From IMG/VR virus record IMGVR_UViG_3300026484_000575, positions 1 through 34,376 of that record: a DNA stretch of 34,376 nucleotides; one strand, given 5' to 3'. The first letter of the stretch is position 1. Every line of letters begins with the position of its first letter. The DNA is from a virus. A model generated the notes under the pieces. That model saw only the letters and a program-made list of their open reading frames with translations, was not told the origin of the DNA and searched no databases. Positions 22,995 to 32,509 of the stretch are shown here, in pieces. Both the position numbers and the translations under genes were made by a program.

Positions 22995-24901
22995 TAAGCC
23001 ACCTTAAATTCGCATAGTGAAAATATCATATTTTTTATATTTTCACGTCCTATAAACATATTAGCCTCTAAGGTTAACCCGTCAATATTAGGGCTTCCCT
23101 CAGTTGCAGATACGTGAAATGGTATTTCCAATAATATTATATCATTTAGTTTTGAGAAATCTATATGTATTGAAATACTGAAAGTTTCAGTAACATTTAT
23201 AATATTTACGTGTGTTTTGTTGTTTTGTAACGAAAATGGGATACCGCCCAATGTTATCCCGTTTATTTTAGTTTCTGAAATAACAAATGTTGTTAGGAAT
23301 AGTATTCCACCTATGTTTTGCTCAAAAGTCTGATAACTAGTTAAAACTGTGTTTAATATGTTTAATTCTGAACTTGTATAAAAGTGTCTATGTAAATTTG
23401 TAACCAATCTGTTTCCGTTAAACGTGTCACACACATTAAGTGATTTGGCGCTGATTAAAAAATTAATTTTATAACTTTCCATTGTAATAATTGTTTTTTT
23501 ATCAGGAAGCTTAAACAAATTGATGTTTTTTTGAATATCTAATAAGTAAAAATTGAAATCCGTTTTTTGATTGTTTATTTTTACACATAAGGACAAATCG
23601 TCGGTAAATGGAAGAAAACTGTTTACAACATACTTATCTGTGCTGCTGCTAATATGCATTTTTTTCACAAACAGAGAGCTGTCTTTAGTGTCCTTAAACA
23701 AATATGTTGATTTGGCTGTAGGCAAAACAAACAAATTATAGATTAAACCGTAAACTACACCGTAATTTCTTTTGCTTTTTCCACTTCGCCTAAATCCATA
23801 TATCAATGATGTTATTTTATAAGACACTAAAGTATGGTAATAAATATCGGTTTTCGTTTCTACAATATCGTTAAAGTGATAGTCTTCAAACTTCCAAGTG
23901 TAGTCTGCTTTTTTTTCGAACCCAAATATATTGTTAATTTTGCTGTTATTCATTATAAGCACATCAACAAATTTAAACGGCTGGATATAATTTTTAAACT
24001 TGATGTTTTTAAATATTAAAGGAATAGATAATGACGCTTCGTAAAACTTATACTCTTTTATATCTCTTCTTATTTTAAAATACATTACATTGCTAATAAA
24101 GCCTCCGACCGGATTTTTTATTGCTGTAAAATAAGACGGATAGCTTAAAAAGCCACCAATACAGATAGGCGTCACGGTTGTTATTTTTCCAATCGGACTA
24201 TCAATACCCATTATGTTCACTAGTTTTTCAGCCCTAAAACCACAAGAGTTACTTAGAATTCCTTTTAAAGTGATTCTGCTAGTAACATTTATTTTAATCT
24301 CTCCGTAAAACATTCCCCCAGTTGTGCTGTTAGCTTCAACGCTCATACTGCCGCTGGTTTCTATCCCCCCAACATTAAAATAAATAGGCCTTGCATTCGA
24401 ATAACTATTAATTAACGAAATAGAGGTGGGTTCTTCGGTTTTATTTACCTTATATATATACACACCTGTTAACCCTACTCTTACAAAAGTATTTGCAACA
24501 TAATGGTGCATATATGAAAAAACCGTATAATTGCGTTTTATTTCAGAAGCATCAAATTTTATATACTTCTGTGAAGAAGCAGTGTACTTGCCTGTAAAAT
24601 AAAAATTTGTATAGTTTAATTTCAGATATGAACCATTTAAGGTTATGTTGTTTGACCTTATATATTTTTGATATCTTCCCTTGAGCGTAAAATAAGGTCT
24701 AAATTCACTATTTGAAGCGTCTAAAGTAAGTACAGGTATTTGATTATAATGACTCGCATTTAATTTAACAACATTAAACTGTGTAGTTAAATATTTTGAG
24801 TCGAAGGTAATATACGAAACAGGGATTGTTTCGTATAGACTTTCAAAAACAATGTTGCCGTATGATTTCTTTTGATGTAGGCCGACAAGAAAAAAATTCA
24901 T
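22994..24901 (-). CDS. Large tail/fibre protein sharing the NxGG repeats
   Basis: 635 residues, ATG 24901 with weak GCGAG upstream; a stop-start junction couples it to the 24905-25864 gene. Residues about 45-128 form six short repeats of 13-15 residues with (T/K)LxG/AS and asparagine/tyrosine turns (VKLNASHYNQ, TLDASNSEF, TLKGRYQKY, TLNGSYLKL, YFTGKYTAS, KFDASEIKR). This looks like a small beta-solenoid. NxGG-type motifs follow at about 176 (FNVGGIETS), 248 (CIGGFLSYP) and 264 (NPVGGFISN), with others around 532 (QNIGGILFL) and 552 (TLGGIPFSL). It contains few helices. It is probably a component of the same fibre as the 1123-residue protein, of which it may be an older duplicate. Confidence 0.78.
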   Translation of the reverse strand: MNFFLVGLHQKKSYGNIVFESLYETIPVSYITFDSKYLTTQFNVVKLNASHYNQIPVLTLDASNSEFRPYFTLKGRYQKYIRSNNITLNGSYLKLNYTNFYFTGKYTASSQKYIKFDASEIKRNYTVFSYMHHYVANTFVRVGLTGVYIYKVNKTEEPTSISLINSYSNARPIYFNVGGIETSGSMSVEANSTTGGMFYGEIKINVTSRITLKGILSNSCGFRAEKLVNIMGIDSPIGKITTVTPICIGGFLSYPSYFTAIKNPVGGFISNVMYFKIRRDIKEYKFYEASLSIPLIFKNIKFKNYIQPFKFVDVLIMNNSKINNIFGFEKKADYTWKFEDYHFNDIVETKTDIYYHTLVSYKITSLIYGFRRSGKSKRNYGVVYGLIYNLFVLPTAKSTYLFKDTKDSSLFVKKMHISSSTDKYVVNSFLPFTDDLSLCVKINNQKTDFNFYLLDIQKNINLFKLPDKKTIITMESYKINFLISAKSLNVCDTFNGNRLVTNLHRHFYTSSELNILNTVLTSYQTFEQNIGGILFLTTFVISETKINGITLGGIPFSLQNNKTHVNIINVTETFSISIHIDFSKLNDIILLEIPFHVSATEGSPNIDGLTLEANMFIGRENIKNMIFSLCEFKVA

Positions 24902-24904
24902 TCA

Positions 24905-25864
24905 TTAACTCGCAGCCACATCATCAAATGTTATTTCAAGCTGATAACTTGACACCTCTTCCGCCGCAAGTGCGTTTGAAGCTCCTATAGACAGTTCCAA
25001 CCAAAAACCGAAATGCTCACCTGGTCCTATATCGTGGGAAAGGGCTGTAGCCAAATAACCTCCGTTTGCTGGTATTGTATCAGCTAAGTAAGTGGATGTG
25101 AAATTGATTTTTTTTGTTGACTCCGTATCACCGTCAGCAATATCTTTTACATATCCTCTAAACATAGGCCTTCTATAGACATCTACTATTAGAATAGGGT
25201 CGCCGGCAGCTATGTTTGCAGCATCATCAGCACTAACCATACAATAAGTATCTCCTGTGTTTAAAACACGGAGAATCGGTGTGTTTAAATAAGGTTTAGC
25301 ATTACTCCAGTCAACATCATTTTCATATGTATCTTCATCATCTGCCGTTGTCGCCACATCATTAGCTGCTATATCTTCGGCAATATCTTCATTAAACCAT
25401 AGCTCATTATTATCTGCATCAACACCGTCAATTGTTAACAATTGGTTTCCAACCTTAAATTTTCTTCCTACAAACTCATTTACATCTACTCCATCTGGAG
25501 TTGGGTCTGAATAAGTAATATGTGTTCCTGCAGAAGTTCCTGAGGTTACATCATTTGTAAAAGTGAAGCTATATGTCGGCTTAAGCGGCGCATAATATAG
25601 TTTAACTGTATCAGGGTAATCCGCATCTTTGCTTACAGCAAGATAACTGTTTTTCATAATCCTGTCACTTGTTAGGTTTTTGATATATATTTTTGCTCTT
25701 TTAATTATCCCGTTTTCTCTTTGAGTAGCAGTGGTTTCATCGAATATGTTGTTTAAGTCTCCTGAAACTATTTCTGTGTCACTAATTATTCCGCCGTTAT
25801 TTTCTGCATCATAGAAATTTACTTTCTCTGATTTGAAAAATTTTACATCTTCATATGTAATCAT
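24905..25864 (-). CDS. Virion structural protein, conserved phage NNIFD-type N-terminus
   Basis: 319 residues, ATG 25864 with AAAGGATAACAA upstream. Residues 20-90 (NNGGIISDTEIVSGDLNNIF followed by an ITxxxxxxGxxxxRAKIYIKN-like segment) match a recurrent pattern in phage structural proteins (nLFddvs..e...G...yrc.YvKN). It is followed by a beta-barrel-like insert. Later it has LRVLNTGDTYCMVSADDA, and the C-terminus ends in a beta strand (YQLEITFDDV). No cysteine pair or catalytic motif. It lies between the two halves of the fibre gene cluster and is likely a baseplate or fibre-hub protein, recognised by sequence pattern only. Confidence 0.76.
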   Translation of the reverse strand: MITYEDVKFFKSEKVNFYDAENNGGIISDTEIVSGDLNNIFDETTATQRENGIIKRAKIYIKNLTSDRIMKNSYLAVSKDADYPDTVKLYYAPLKPTYSFTFTNDVTSGTSAGTHITYSDPTPDGVDVNEFVGRKFKVGNQLLTIDGVDADNNELWFNEDIAEDIAANDVATTADDEDTYENDVDWSNAKPYLNTPILRVLNTGDTYCMVSADDAANIAAGDPILIVDVYRRPMFRGYVKDIADGDTESTKKINFTSTYLADTIPANGGYLATALSHDIGPGEHFGFWLELSIGASNALAAEEVSSYQLEITFDDVAAS

Positions 25865-25867
25865 TTG

Positions 25868-26674
25868 TTATCCTTTGTTCTCTATTGTTATAGGTTGTTT
25901 CAAATAAACGCTCAAACCGATTGTTGAAATTAATTCTTCTGTTGTTATAATTTTAACAAAATTTTTCCATATTGTTTCTCCAATGTTAACTAACAGCGTG
26001 TCAATTATTATTATCTCTCCACATTTCTGGATATCGCCTTTTACGTTTAACAAGTTATTGTCTGCTGTGAGCGATATTTCAAAGACTGTGCCACCCATAT
26101 TTCTCAAAACGTAAACACCAAGATTGATGTTTTTTGGTTTAAAATCAGCAACCATTAAGAATGAGGCTGTATAAACGGATATGTTCATCAAAGAAAATGT
26201 GTTATATAAATTTTTATATTCTGTGTCCTCAATGTATTGAGCCGTAGGAACGCATTCATTTGTTATTGTATTAAGGCCGTCATATCCTTTTATTACACTG
26301 GAGAAATCTACAATCATTATCCTGTTGCAAGTGATAGGTTCCAAATGAGCAACTAAAGGAACAAGTACCGATGTAATAATATTGGGAATAATCTCCGGTT
26401 CAATAACGTACCATACATCCGAAACCCCTACTGGTTTTACAAACATTTCGGCATAATAAAAACTCCTGTTCCATAACAAATAAGTGGATTTTATTTCTGT
26501 TGTTCTGTCTTCTTCACTATTCAGTCCCAAAAATCTTACATTGTTCGCTCCAAATTGAACATTCATAACTTTGTAAGTTGCAAAAACCATTTTTGTATTA
26601 GGCATATATAAATCCGACATAACAATATCAGGAGGGTTTAATACTATTTCAACTGGTAGTACAAATTCCATCAT
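25868..26674 (-). CDS. Fibre protein with terminal NxGG-type repeats
   Basis: 268 residues, ATG 26674. The start overlaps the stop of the upstream gene (TAATGATG), with GGAG 7 bases before. The N-terminus, MEFVLPVEIVLNPPDIVMSD, resembles the MISIPMEVYLDFS start of the next gene upstream. The C-terminal third has NMGGTVFEISLTAD and VNIGETIWKNFVK, the same NxG motif spacing as in the 1123- and 635-residue proteins. The intervening region is beta-rich (FMVADFKPKNINLGVYVLR-type strands). It appears to be a short relative of the large fibre proteins. Function by association: tail fibre or adhesin. Confidence 0.72.
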   Translation of the reverse strand: MMEFVLPVEIVLNPPDIVMSDLYMPNTKMVFATYKVMNVQFGANNVRFLGLNSEEDRTTEIKSTYLLWNRSFYYAEMFVKPVGVSDVWYVIEPEIIPNIITSVLVPLVAHLEPITCNRIMIVDFSSVIKGYDGLNTITNECVPTAQYIEDTEYKNLYNTFSLMNISVYTASFLMVADFKPKNINLGVYVLRNMGGTVFEISLTADNNLLNVKGDIQKCGEIIIIDTLLVNIGETIWKNFVKIITTEELISTIGLSVYLKQPITIENKG

Positions 26675-28293
26675 TAGACGACTCCGAACGTTGGATATCC
26701 AAGCGAATTAAAAAGGTTTATTTTATTAATCTCTTCTCTTGTTAGAGCTCTATTAATTAGGGCTATATCATACACCTCTTCTTTCGCATAATAATAATCA
26801 TCTAAAATATCTTTATAAGTGTCTTGCCCTATCATAAACACTTTTATTGTTGTATCGTCTGATGCGCCTATTTTAAATTCACTTCCAATATCTACAGCGG
26901 TTGCTTTTGGTCTTTTTAACCATAGATTATAAACCATAGCAAGAGTGTCAAGGCTTATAAATCCAGATTCTTTGAGTAGTTTTTTTACACACACAGCTTT
27001 AGCATCTATTGCACCTAAAGTAGATGTGTTCATTTCGAGATTTAAGCATACTTGCGTAAACGTTTGGTATGCTTTATATCCTCTTAATAAGATATCTTTT
27101 TCGTCAGGATTTAAATATGTTTCTTTAGGCCATATTTGTCTGCCGTTATAAAATATAAAACCTGCATAAGTGTCATCCTCTTCGTCAAGTATTTTAACGT
27201 TGGCGTTTACAAATGTTATAGTGGAATAAGAGTTTAGTGGCACTTTAACTTCTGTGTTAATTACTTCATCATTATGTTTTCCGTTATAACATATCTCGCC
27301 GTCTTTATTTAAAAACACTGTTAAATGATGTGTTTGGTTGTTGTATGAATCAACTCCGTAAGCAGCTTCAAATATAATTGTTCCTTTAGGAGCATATTCG
27401 TGAATTGCAAAATTCTTATGTATTGTGAATTCATCGTTCAATAAAACTCCAAAAGAGCTTAAATCGATATATCCGCTTTTATCTAAAGTGATATTATTAT
27501 TAATACCAGTTATTGGGCTTCCTTTTTTTATTGTTGCATTTATTTGAGCCTCTCCTCCTGATGGAGCCAAGTTTTGTAAAGCAATACCGTGTTCAGTTTT
27601 GTTTACGTTATCCGCATTCCCGTAAAACACAACGTGGTTATCAAGTTGTAAAGTCTCATATTCAGCATCCTCTTCCTCTTTCATATCTGGTGCAAATATA
27701 TTAACTGAATAACTTTGAGGTGAATAAGGCTCCCATTGTGTATGTATTGCCAGTTTAAGTATTTTATACGGCCCCATAGCAAACAACTCTGGAACTTTAG
27801 GGACTTGCTTAAAACCTTTAAACCCTCTTTGGGCACCCGTTATAAATACTTTACCAACTCCTCCACACGTCTCTATTACATCACCGTTTAATAGTTCAAT
27901 TTGATTGACGCCAAAAGGGCAATATGCAAAATAAAGCCAGTCCCCTTCTTCAGGAACCTCATTCCCTTCATAATAGTTGGCAAACTCAGAAGGGTCGGAC
28001 GGATAATAAGACATTGTCTCAAAATCACTTTCAATCACATTGGCAAAGTGAGCCGATTTAATCATTTTAAAATTAATATCTCCCGCTTCATCTGTAAATC
28101 TTATAAAAAACGTTGTCTTTGTTGTTATTTTTTTGGAAACAATTTTATTGTTTTCCGGCTTAAAAGAATTCGTCAAAAAAAACACATTAAAATCGGATTG
28201 TTGCGACTTTAGCTCATTAGCATTAATTACAATAGAATCTATCTTCTTTCTTAAAGAAAAATCCAAATATACTTCCATAGGAATTGAAATCAT
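26674..28293 (-). CDS. Fibre protein with C-terminal LamG/concanavalin-like lectin domain
   Basis: 539 residues, ATG 28293 with AAGGATTAAAA upstream; 2 bases after the 28296-29405 stop. Residues about 265-535 follow the LamG/concanavalin-A-like pattern: an opening NNITLDKSGYIDLSSFGVLL, then EFTIHKNFAIHEYAPKGTII, LTVFLNKDGEICYNG, VPLNSYSTITFVN and the typical closing AYDIALINRALTREEINK (exact text VYDIALINRALTREEINKI). Such domains bind carbohydrates or proteins at the cell surface. The first 260 residues are beta-rich and include a GDWLYFAYCPFGVNQIELLN segment. I infer that it is the adhesin of the cluster that recognises a host surface sugar. No enzymatic residues are evident. Confidence 0.78.
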   Translation of the reverse strand: MISIPMEVYLDFSLRKKIDSIVINANELKSQQSDFNVFFLTNSFKPENNKIVSKKITTKTTFFIRFTDEAGDINFKMIKSAHFANVIESDFETMSYYPSDPSEFANYYEGNEVPEEGDWLYFAYCPFGVNQIELLNGDVIETCGGVGKVFITGAQRGFKGFKQVPKVPELFAMGPYKILKLAIHTQWEPYSPQSYSVNIFAPDMKEEEDAEYETLQLDNHVVFYGNADNVNKTEHGIALQNLAPSGGEAQINATIKKGSPITGINNNITLDKSGYIDLSSFGVLLNDEFTIHKNFAIHEYAPKGTIIFEAAYGVDSYNNQTHHLTVFLNKDGEICYNGKHNDEVINTEVKVPLNSYSTITFVNANVKILDEEDDTYAGFIFYNGRQIWPKETYLNPDEKDILLRGYKAYQTFTQVCLNLEMNTSTLGAIDAKAVCVKKLLKESGFISLDTLAMVYNLWLKRPKATAVDIGSEFKIGASDDTTIKVFMIGQDTYKDILDDYYYAKEEVYDIALINRALTREEINKINLFNSLGYPTFGVV

Positions 28294-28295
28294 TT

Positions 28296-29405
28296 TTAAT
28301 CCTTAGTATAGGTTATTATTTTACTGTCTCCAAGAATCGCATTTATATCTTCCTCCTGATAATTGAGTGTATCAGCAGGTAGCAAAGGAACTGTAAACTT
28401 TTCATATTCTACCAAATTATTATCCGGAGTGTTTAAAGAAAATTTCATCCCTTCTTTAAGGGACAGCGTAAATGAGTAAGTAGTCCACTGTTCTCTCAAA
28501 TCCCATTCTTTATTCGTTGTAAGGCATACAGCCTTGTAATTGCCGTTATCGCTTCCTGTAAAATACAAGTAAGCGCCTTTTCTTGGTATAGCCAGATAGC
28601 TTGTCCCATTAAACAGCAAATCGCATGAACTAGAAAAACAATTACTGTTACTTGAGCACCAGTATAAATGAAAATGATTCGAAAAAACATTCGACAAATC
28701 GACATTTAATTTGAAACTTATTTCTGTGTTTCCTCCGGTTATTAACCCTTTATCGTGATTATACGAATAAACGATACCGCCTTCCGTTGAATATACATCA
28801 ATTGTTCCGTCGGGGATTTCTATACCAATTGTTTTTAAGTCAAGTATTACTTGTTTATACAAGTCATATCTTGCATTGTTTTCAGTTGAAAAAATCCTAA
28901 CATTTGTAACATTTGAAACCTCAGATTCATCATTTATATTGGTTAGGTCAACAACTCTACCGTCAGACTTGAAACTGTTTTTATCTGGCAATATTATTTC
29001 CGAATTTTTCCATACCTGAGCAACATTGTATATTTTTGACGAGAAATAAAAAATACCGCTTCCCATATAAGCCACTGCCGCAACATATGTTTTGTAATCA
29101 CCTATATCTATTGCGCATAATAACGCTATATTTCCATCTTTGATTTCATTATTATTAAAAAAGTTTGAAACGTCTGTTTTTATTAATTCAATATACTCGT
29201 CGTCCCTTTGAATCAGTCCTCCTATCTCATAATTTCCCCCATACCACATTAGCCCATTTGCAAAACGCATTCCTTTAATATTTACATCTGGCTTAATTAA
29301 ACCGTAAACATTACCTAGTTCGTCCTTTGCCTTTATTCTGACAAAACCCTTTTCTTCTGTAAAAACACATATATCAAACTCACATCCACAATTATTATAA
29401 GTCAC
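28296..29405 (-). CDS. Unknown beta-rich fibre/baseplate protein, GTG start
   Basis: 369 residues. The longest frame starts at a TTG (29438) within the preceding gene and without a ribosome site. GTG 29405 is preferred: AAAAAGGGGTAAA lies directly upstream and the previous stop ends one base before. Beta-rich (EKGFVRIKAKDELGNVYGLI, GGNYEIGGLIQRDDEYIELI). A central EIPDGTIDVYSTEGGIVYSY-type strand pattern is followed by a cysteine cluster (WCSSNSNCFSSSCDLLFN), then a carbohydrate-binding-module-like AYLYFTGSDNGNYKAVCL. Cysteine content in a cytoplasmic phage protein suggests metal or aggregation-prone turns rather than disulphides. The role is probably fibre or fibre attachment. Confidence 0.72.
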   Translation of the reverse strand: MTYNNCGCEFDICVFTEEKGFVRIKAKDELGNVYGLIKPDVNIKGMRFANGLMWYGGNYEIGGLIQRDDEYIELIKTDVSNFFNNNEIKDGNIALLCAIDIGDYKTYVAAVAYMGSGIFYFSSKIYNVAQVWKNSEIILPDKNSFKSDGRVVDLTNINDESEVSNVTNVRIFSTENNARYDLYKQVILDLKTIGIEIPDGTIDVYSTEGGIVYSYNHDKGLITGGNTEISFKLNVDLSNVFSNHFHLYWCSSNSNCFSSSCDLLFNGTSYLAIPRKGAYLYFTGSDNGNYKAVCLTTNKEWDLREQWTTYSFTLSLKEGMKFSLNTPDNNLVEYEKFTVPLLPADTLNYQEEDINAILGDSKIITYTKD

Positions 29406-29406
29406 T

Positions 29407-31191
29407 TTACCCCTTTTTGATTCTGTAAACGGTAGCAAAAGTCAAATCACTTGTGTATAGCCTAAAAAGGATATTTTGCATACGGTTTACATCTTTTTTA
29501 AATTTAATAGTAATCCTATACACTATATTTTCAGAAATAAAAGTTTTGATTGCTCCTGGAGCAAATATTTTGTAAAAATATTCATTTTTATTTATAGGGA
29601 TTTTAAATGTTCCTGGAGGGTATGTTTCTATAGGTAAATCCTCTATGGTAACTATCCCATCTTCATTTTCATGATATTTTCTTTTATATATTTCATACTG
29701 TGGGAAAGAGCCTAATTGGGATATATTGTTCTTTACTTCGCTACAAGCTTTGTCATATTTATAAACCTCTTTTGCGTAATCGTAGTTATGTAATCCTATT
29801 GGTATTGGAACAAATGTCTCAATGTTATCAAACGGACAAGAATGTTCCCTGTTATAAAACTCATTGAAATCATGCGTGTTTAATTCGGCTTTAGTGATAG
29901 CGTGGCGTACTATCCAATAACATTTTTCAGCAATTGCAGGTGCAACGCTATTAAATATATAATCCAAGTCTATTTCCATATTCTCGACAAAAGATTCGAG
30001 AGAGGTAAAAAACACATACTCGGTCCCGGAGCCGTTATCATACACTATCTTTTTTCTGTCTTGAAAATTTATAGTCCCGTCCCCTAAACTTATTGCAGTG
30101 ACTATTGTTGAGGCCGTAAGCCTCTGATTATAATCTCTATTGTATATAGTGTACATAATATTACCGTTAGCCATTCCACTTGCAGTTATAGAAGGAAGCA
30201 GCATATTATACCTGTCTACAATATCAAATATACCAAGTCCTATAATTTTTGTAGCAGTTATGTAGTCATATGAAATTGTTTTATATGTTGAAGTTTTTAT
30301 AAATGAGCTTTCGCCAAACCCTTTTTCTTCTTGCCAAGCCCTCCATCTTGTAACTATTTCATGTTTCACTTGAGATAAATAATACGATGAATTCTCTATG
30401 TAATTTGAATTAGCAAACAAATCTTGATTCATATACATTGTAGGTCTGTTGTTTTTCAATATTCCATAATCGCCCAACCCAAACATACCGTTTCCGTATA
30501 AAACAGTATTAATTAGATAATGATGAAATTTTTCATCTGTTAGCTCTTCTTTGATAAAATTTATTTTATCACTAAACATTATTTCATAGAATGTTCCTTC
30601 AGGAACTTCTATTTGCCGACTAAACAAATCAGGCTTATCTCCAGACAATGGATTTTGAACTTGATAAAACATTTGTCTATTATACAACCTGTTCGTAAAT
30701 AAATTTAATTCATCGTCAGGAGATAATCCGAAAAAACTATTATAATAATCTTTTATAGATATAGTTCCCAAAGTAGACTTTGTGCATTTACCAACATTAA
30801 AAAACTTAAATTCAAATTCATTAAAATCAAAATTTTTCAAAAAAAATAACTGTTGGTAAAAATATAATCCCTCAAGTCTTTTTAATACTGTTTTAAGTAT
30901 AGGTTTTGTGTCGAAATAACATTGAACATCTATAGATTCAACCAAATTATAATCTCTTACTATTACATCTCCATATTGTCTAGCTACATCAAACAATATA
31001 ACTGTATTCATTCCTTGTAATTCTAAAACTTGAGTAGACGTTTCATCTTCAGATACTAAATCATCTAATGTAATATAGAGTGACAATTCATTGTTAGTGG
31101 ATGTTAAATTTAATAAATCGTTAGGAGTTAGCTTATGGGTTAATTCTTTGTCTGCATACACAGAAAAGAAAGGCAGAAAATTAGTAATCAT
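29407..31191 (-). CDS. Tail protein, long paralogue of the two genes at the operon head
   Basis: 594 residues, ATG 31191 with AAGGCCGAAT upstream, 8 bases after the 31200 gene. The N-terminus (FLPFFSVYADKELTHKLTPN) and C-terminus (NKNEYFYKI at about 534, then VYRITIKF, ILFRLYTSDL) align with the 32510-33199 protein (LGFRYYHDPNLHYEITPD; NKNEYIYGI; MKITITFD; LNFFTMPD). It is thus a version of the same protein with about 370 additional residues in the middle. The insert is mixed alpha/beta (LFANSNYIENSSYYLSQVKH, IVTAISLGDGTINFQDRKK). Probably a baseplate or fibre-base subunit carrying a large extra domain. No family recognised. Confidence 0.76.
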   Translation of the reverse strand: MITNFLPFFSVYADKELTHKLTPNDLLNLTSTNNELSLYITLDDLVSEDETSTQVLELQGMNTVILFDVARQYGDVIVRDYNLVESIDVQCYFDTKPILKTVLKRLEGLYFYQQLFFLKNFDFNEFEFKFFNVGKCTKSTLGTISIKDYYNSFFGLSPDDELNLFTNRLYNRQMFYQVQNPLSGDKPDLFSRQIEVPEGTFYEIMFSDKINFIKEELTDEKFHHYLINTVLYGNGMFGLGDYGILKNNRPTMYMNQDLFANSNYIENSSYYLSQVKHEIVTRWRAWQEEKGFGESSFIKTSTYKTISYDYITATKIIGLGIFDIVDRYNMLLPSITASGMANGNIMYTIYNRDYNQRLTASTIVTAISLGDGTINFQDRKKIVYDNGSGTEYVFFTSLESFVENMEIDLDYIFNSVAPAIAEKCYWIVRHAITKAELNTHDFNEFYNREHSCPFDNIETFVPIPIGLHNYDYAKEVYKYDKACSEVKNNISQLGSFPQYEIYKRKYHENEDGIVTIEDLPIETYPPGTFKIPINKNEYFYKIFAPGAIKTFISENIVYRITIKFKKDVNRMQNILFRLYTSDLTFATVYRIKKG

Positions 31192-31199
31192 ATTCGGCC

Positions 31200-32501
31200 T
31201 TAAACAGCATATACTTCATCCCTGTATTTTATTTCATTATTTTCCACATACCATACTCTTTTAACCACACCCGTCATCCTTACTGGGTTCAATATTGCGG
31301 ATACATAAATAGGTCTAGTAATATTGGAAATCTTAATTTTTTGCGGCTTATATAACGTTGTTATAGTTCCTTGTCTTAGAATAGAATTGTCACCCTCTAA
31401 CTTAACATCAATTACCTCTGGGTTTAATATCCTATCTTTGTCTTTATAATTTATTAACTCAGATATATAATTAACGTCTATGAAACTGCCCCTGTTTTTA
31501 TTTGGCGCAAAAGTAGGAGGACTGACGATTGCCGAAGAAGAGTTGTTGTGATAACTAACTGGAGTTTGTAAATACTGAATAGTTAAAGAATCGTCATTTT
31601 TTACATATTGTTCAACATAGTCAACCGCATTATAGACAAATTCCGAATAAAACCCATTTAGCATAGATTTGTATTTGTTTCCGTCTTTAATTAAAGTAAC
31701 TTGCACAATTTCTCCAATATTTATAGGAGAGGAATTTAATTTAAAAGTCTTTATTTCTCCTACAGGAGGCGATATCTCAATATATATTCCATAATCTTCA
31801 TTATTCCAGTACATTTTAAACATTTGATTTTCGAAAAGCACTACATCAGAATCATTATCTTTTAATATTTTGACTCTAAACGATATTGTCTGTTTTTTCT
31901 TATATTTTAAATTTTCTATTTTAGCACTTATCTTGGTTAAATCGCACATTTCAGAACAAACGCCTCCAATGAATGGGGGTATTTCAGAGAACTCAATCCA
32001 TGCATCACCAGTTATTGAAGAACCCCCCAATTTATTTTTGAAATTAGAAAATTTTATATATATCCCATTCTCAATATCATTTGCGTAATCCGTAATTGGA
32101 TTTTTGGTAACTGTCCATTTATTTAACAAATCGTAATCTGTATAATGCGCATAAAACAATTCCTCAATAGCTAAACCGCTCATTTTTTCAATATTAAATT
32201 TATTGTCAACTTTATCTCCAGCAACTATAAAACTTTTTTTAACAGTAAAAGGGTCATAAGTAGCCCTGAAAAACCGACAATAATAAAAAGCATAATAACC
32301 ACAATAAGTTTTCTCTCCATTCCCTTCCACAACATACCACTGCACCCATGTTCCATCGCTCTGCTGAATGGGTTTGCTTGTTAAATATAGTGTAATGGTT
32401 CCGTCAGGGGGGACAGGAATTGGATTGTTTACATCTACTGGGTATTTACCGTCTTCATCCCATGCAAAGTACCAACCCAAATCCTCAAAAGTAAATTTCA
32501 T
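31200..32501 (-). CDS. Tail/fibre protein with partly paralogous N-terminus
   Basis: 433 residues, ATG 32501 with TAGGAAACAAA upstream, 8 bases after the previous stop. The start FTFEDLGWYFAWDEDGKYPV resembles the YELGFRYYHDPNLHYEI and QDYGFKLFKDPDLNYEL starts of the two following genes in transcription order (32510-33199 and 33214-34059), although the C-terminus (VWYVENNEIKYRDEVYAV) differs. The middle is beta-rich with FRVKILKDNDSDVVLFEN, GEIVQVTLIKDGNKY and NNSSSAIVSPPTFAPN. Cysteines in VCSEMCDL could be structural. A fibre or baseplate role is inferred from the operon. Confidence 0.74.
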   Translation of the reverse strand: MKFTFEDLGWYFAWDEDGKYPVDVNNPIPVPPDGTITLYLTSKPIQQSDGTWVQWYVVEGNGEKTYCGYYAFYYCRFFRATYDPFTVKKSFIVAGDKVDNKFNIEKMSGLAIEELFYAHYTDYDLLNKWTVTKNPITDYANDIENGIYIKFSNFKNKLGGSSITGDAWIEFSEIPPFIGGVCSEMCDLTKISAKIENLKYKKKQTISFRVKILKDNDSDVVLFENQMFKMYWNNEDYGIYIEISPPVGEIKTFKLNSSPINIGEIVQVTLIKDGNKYKSMLNGFYSEFVYNAVDYVEQYVKNDDSLTIQYLQTPVSYHNNSSSAIVSPPTFAPNKNRGSFIDVNYISELINYKDKDRILNPEVIDVKLEGDNSILRQGTITTLYKPQKIKISNITRPIYVSAILNPVRMTGVVKRVWYVENNEIKYRDEVYAV

Positions 32502-32509
32502 TTTGTTTC

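Noticed and set aside
28496-28705. 69-codon minus-strand frame inside the 28296-29405 gene
   Set aside because: Alternate frame in the same strand, no ribosome site, cysteine/isoleucine-rich product without structure.
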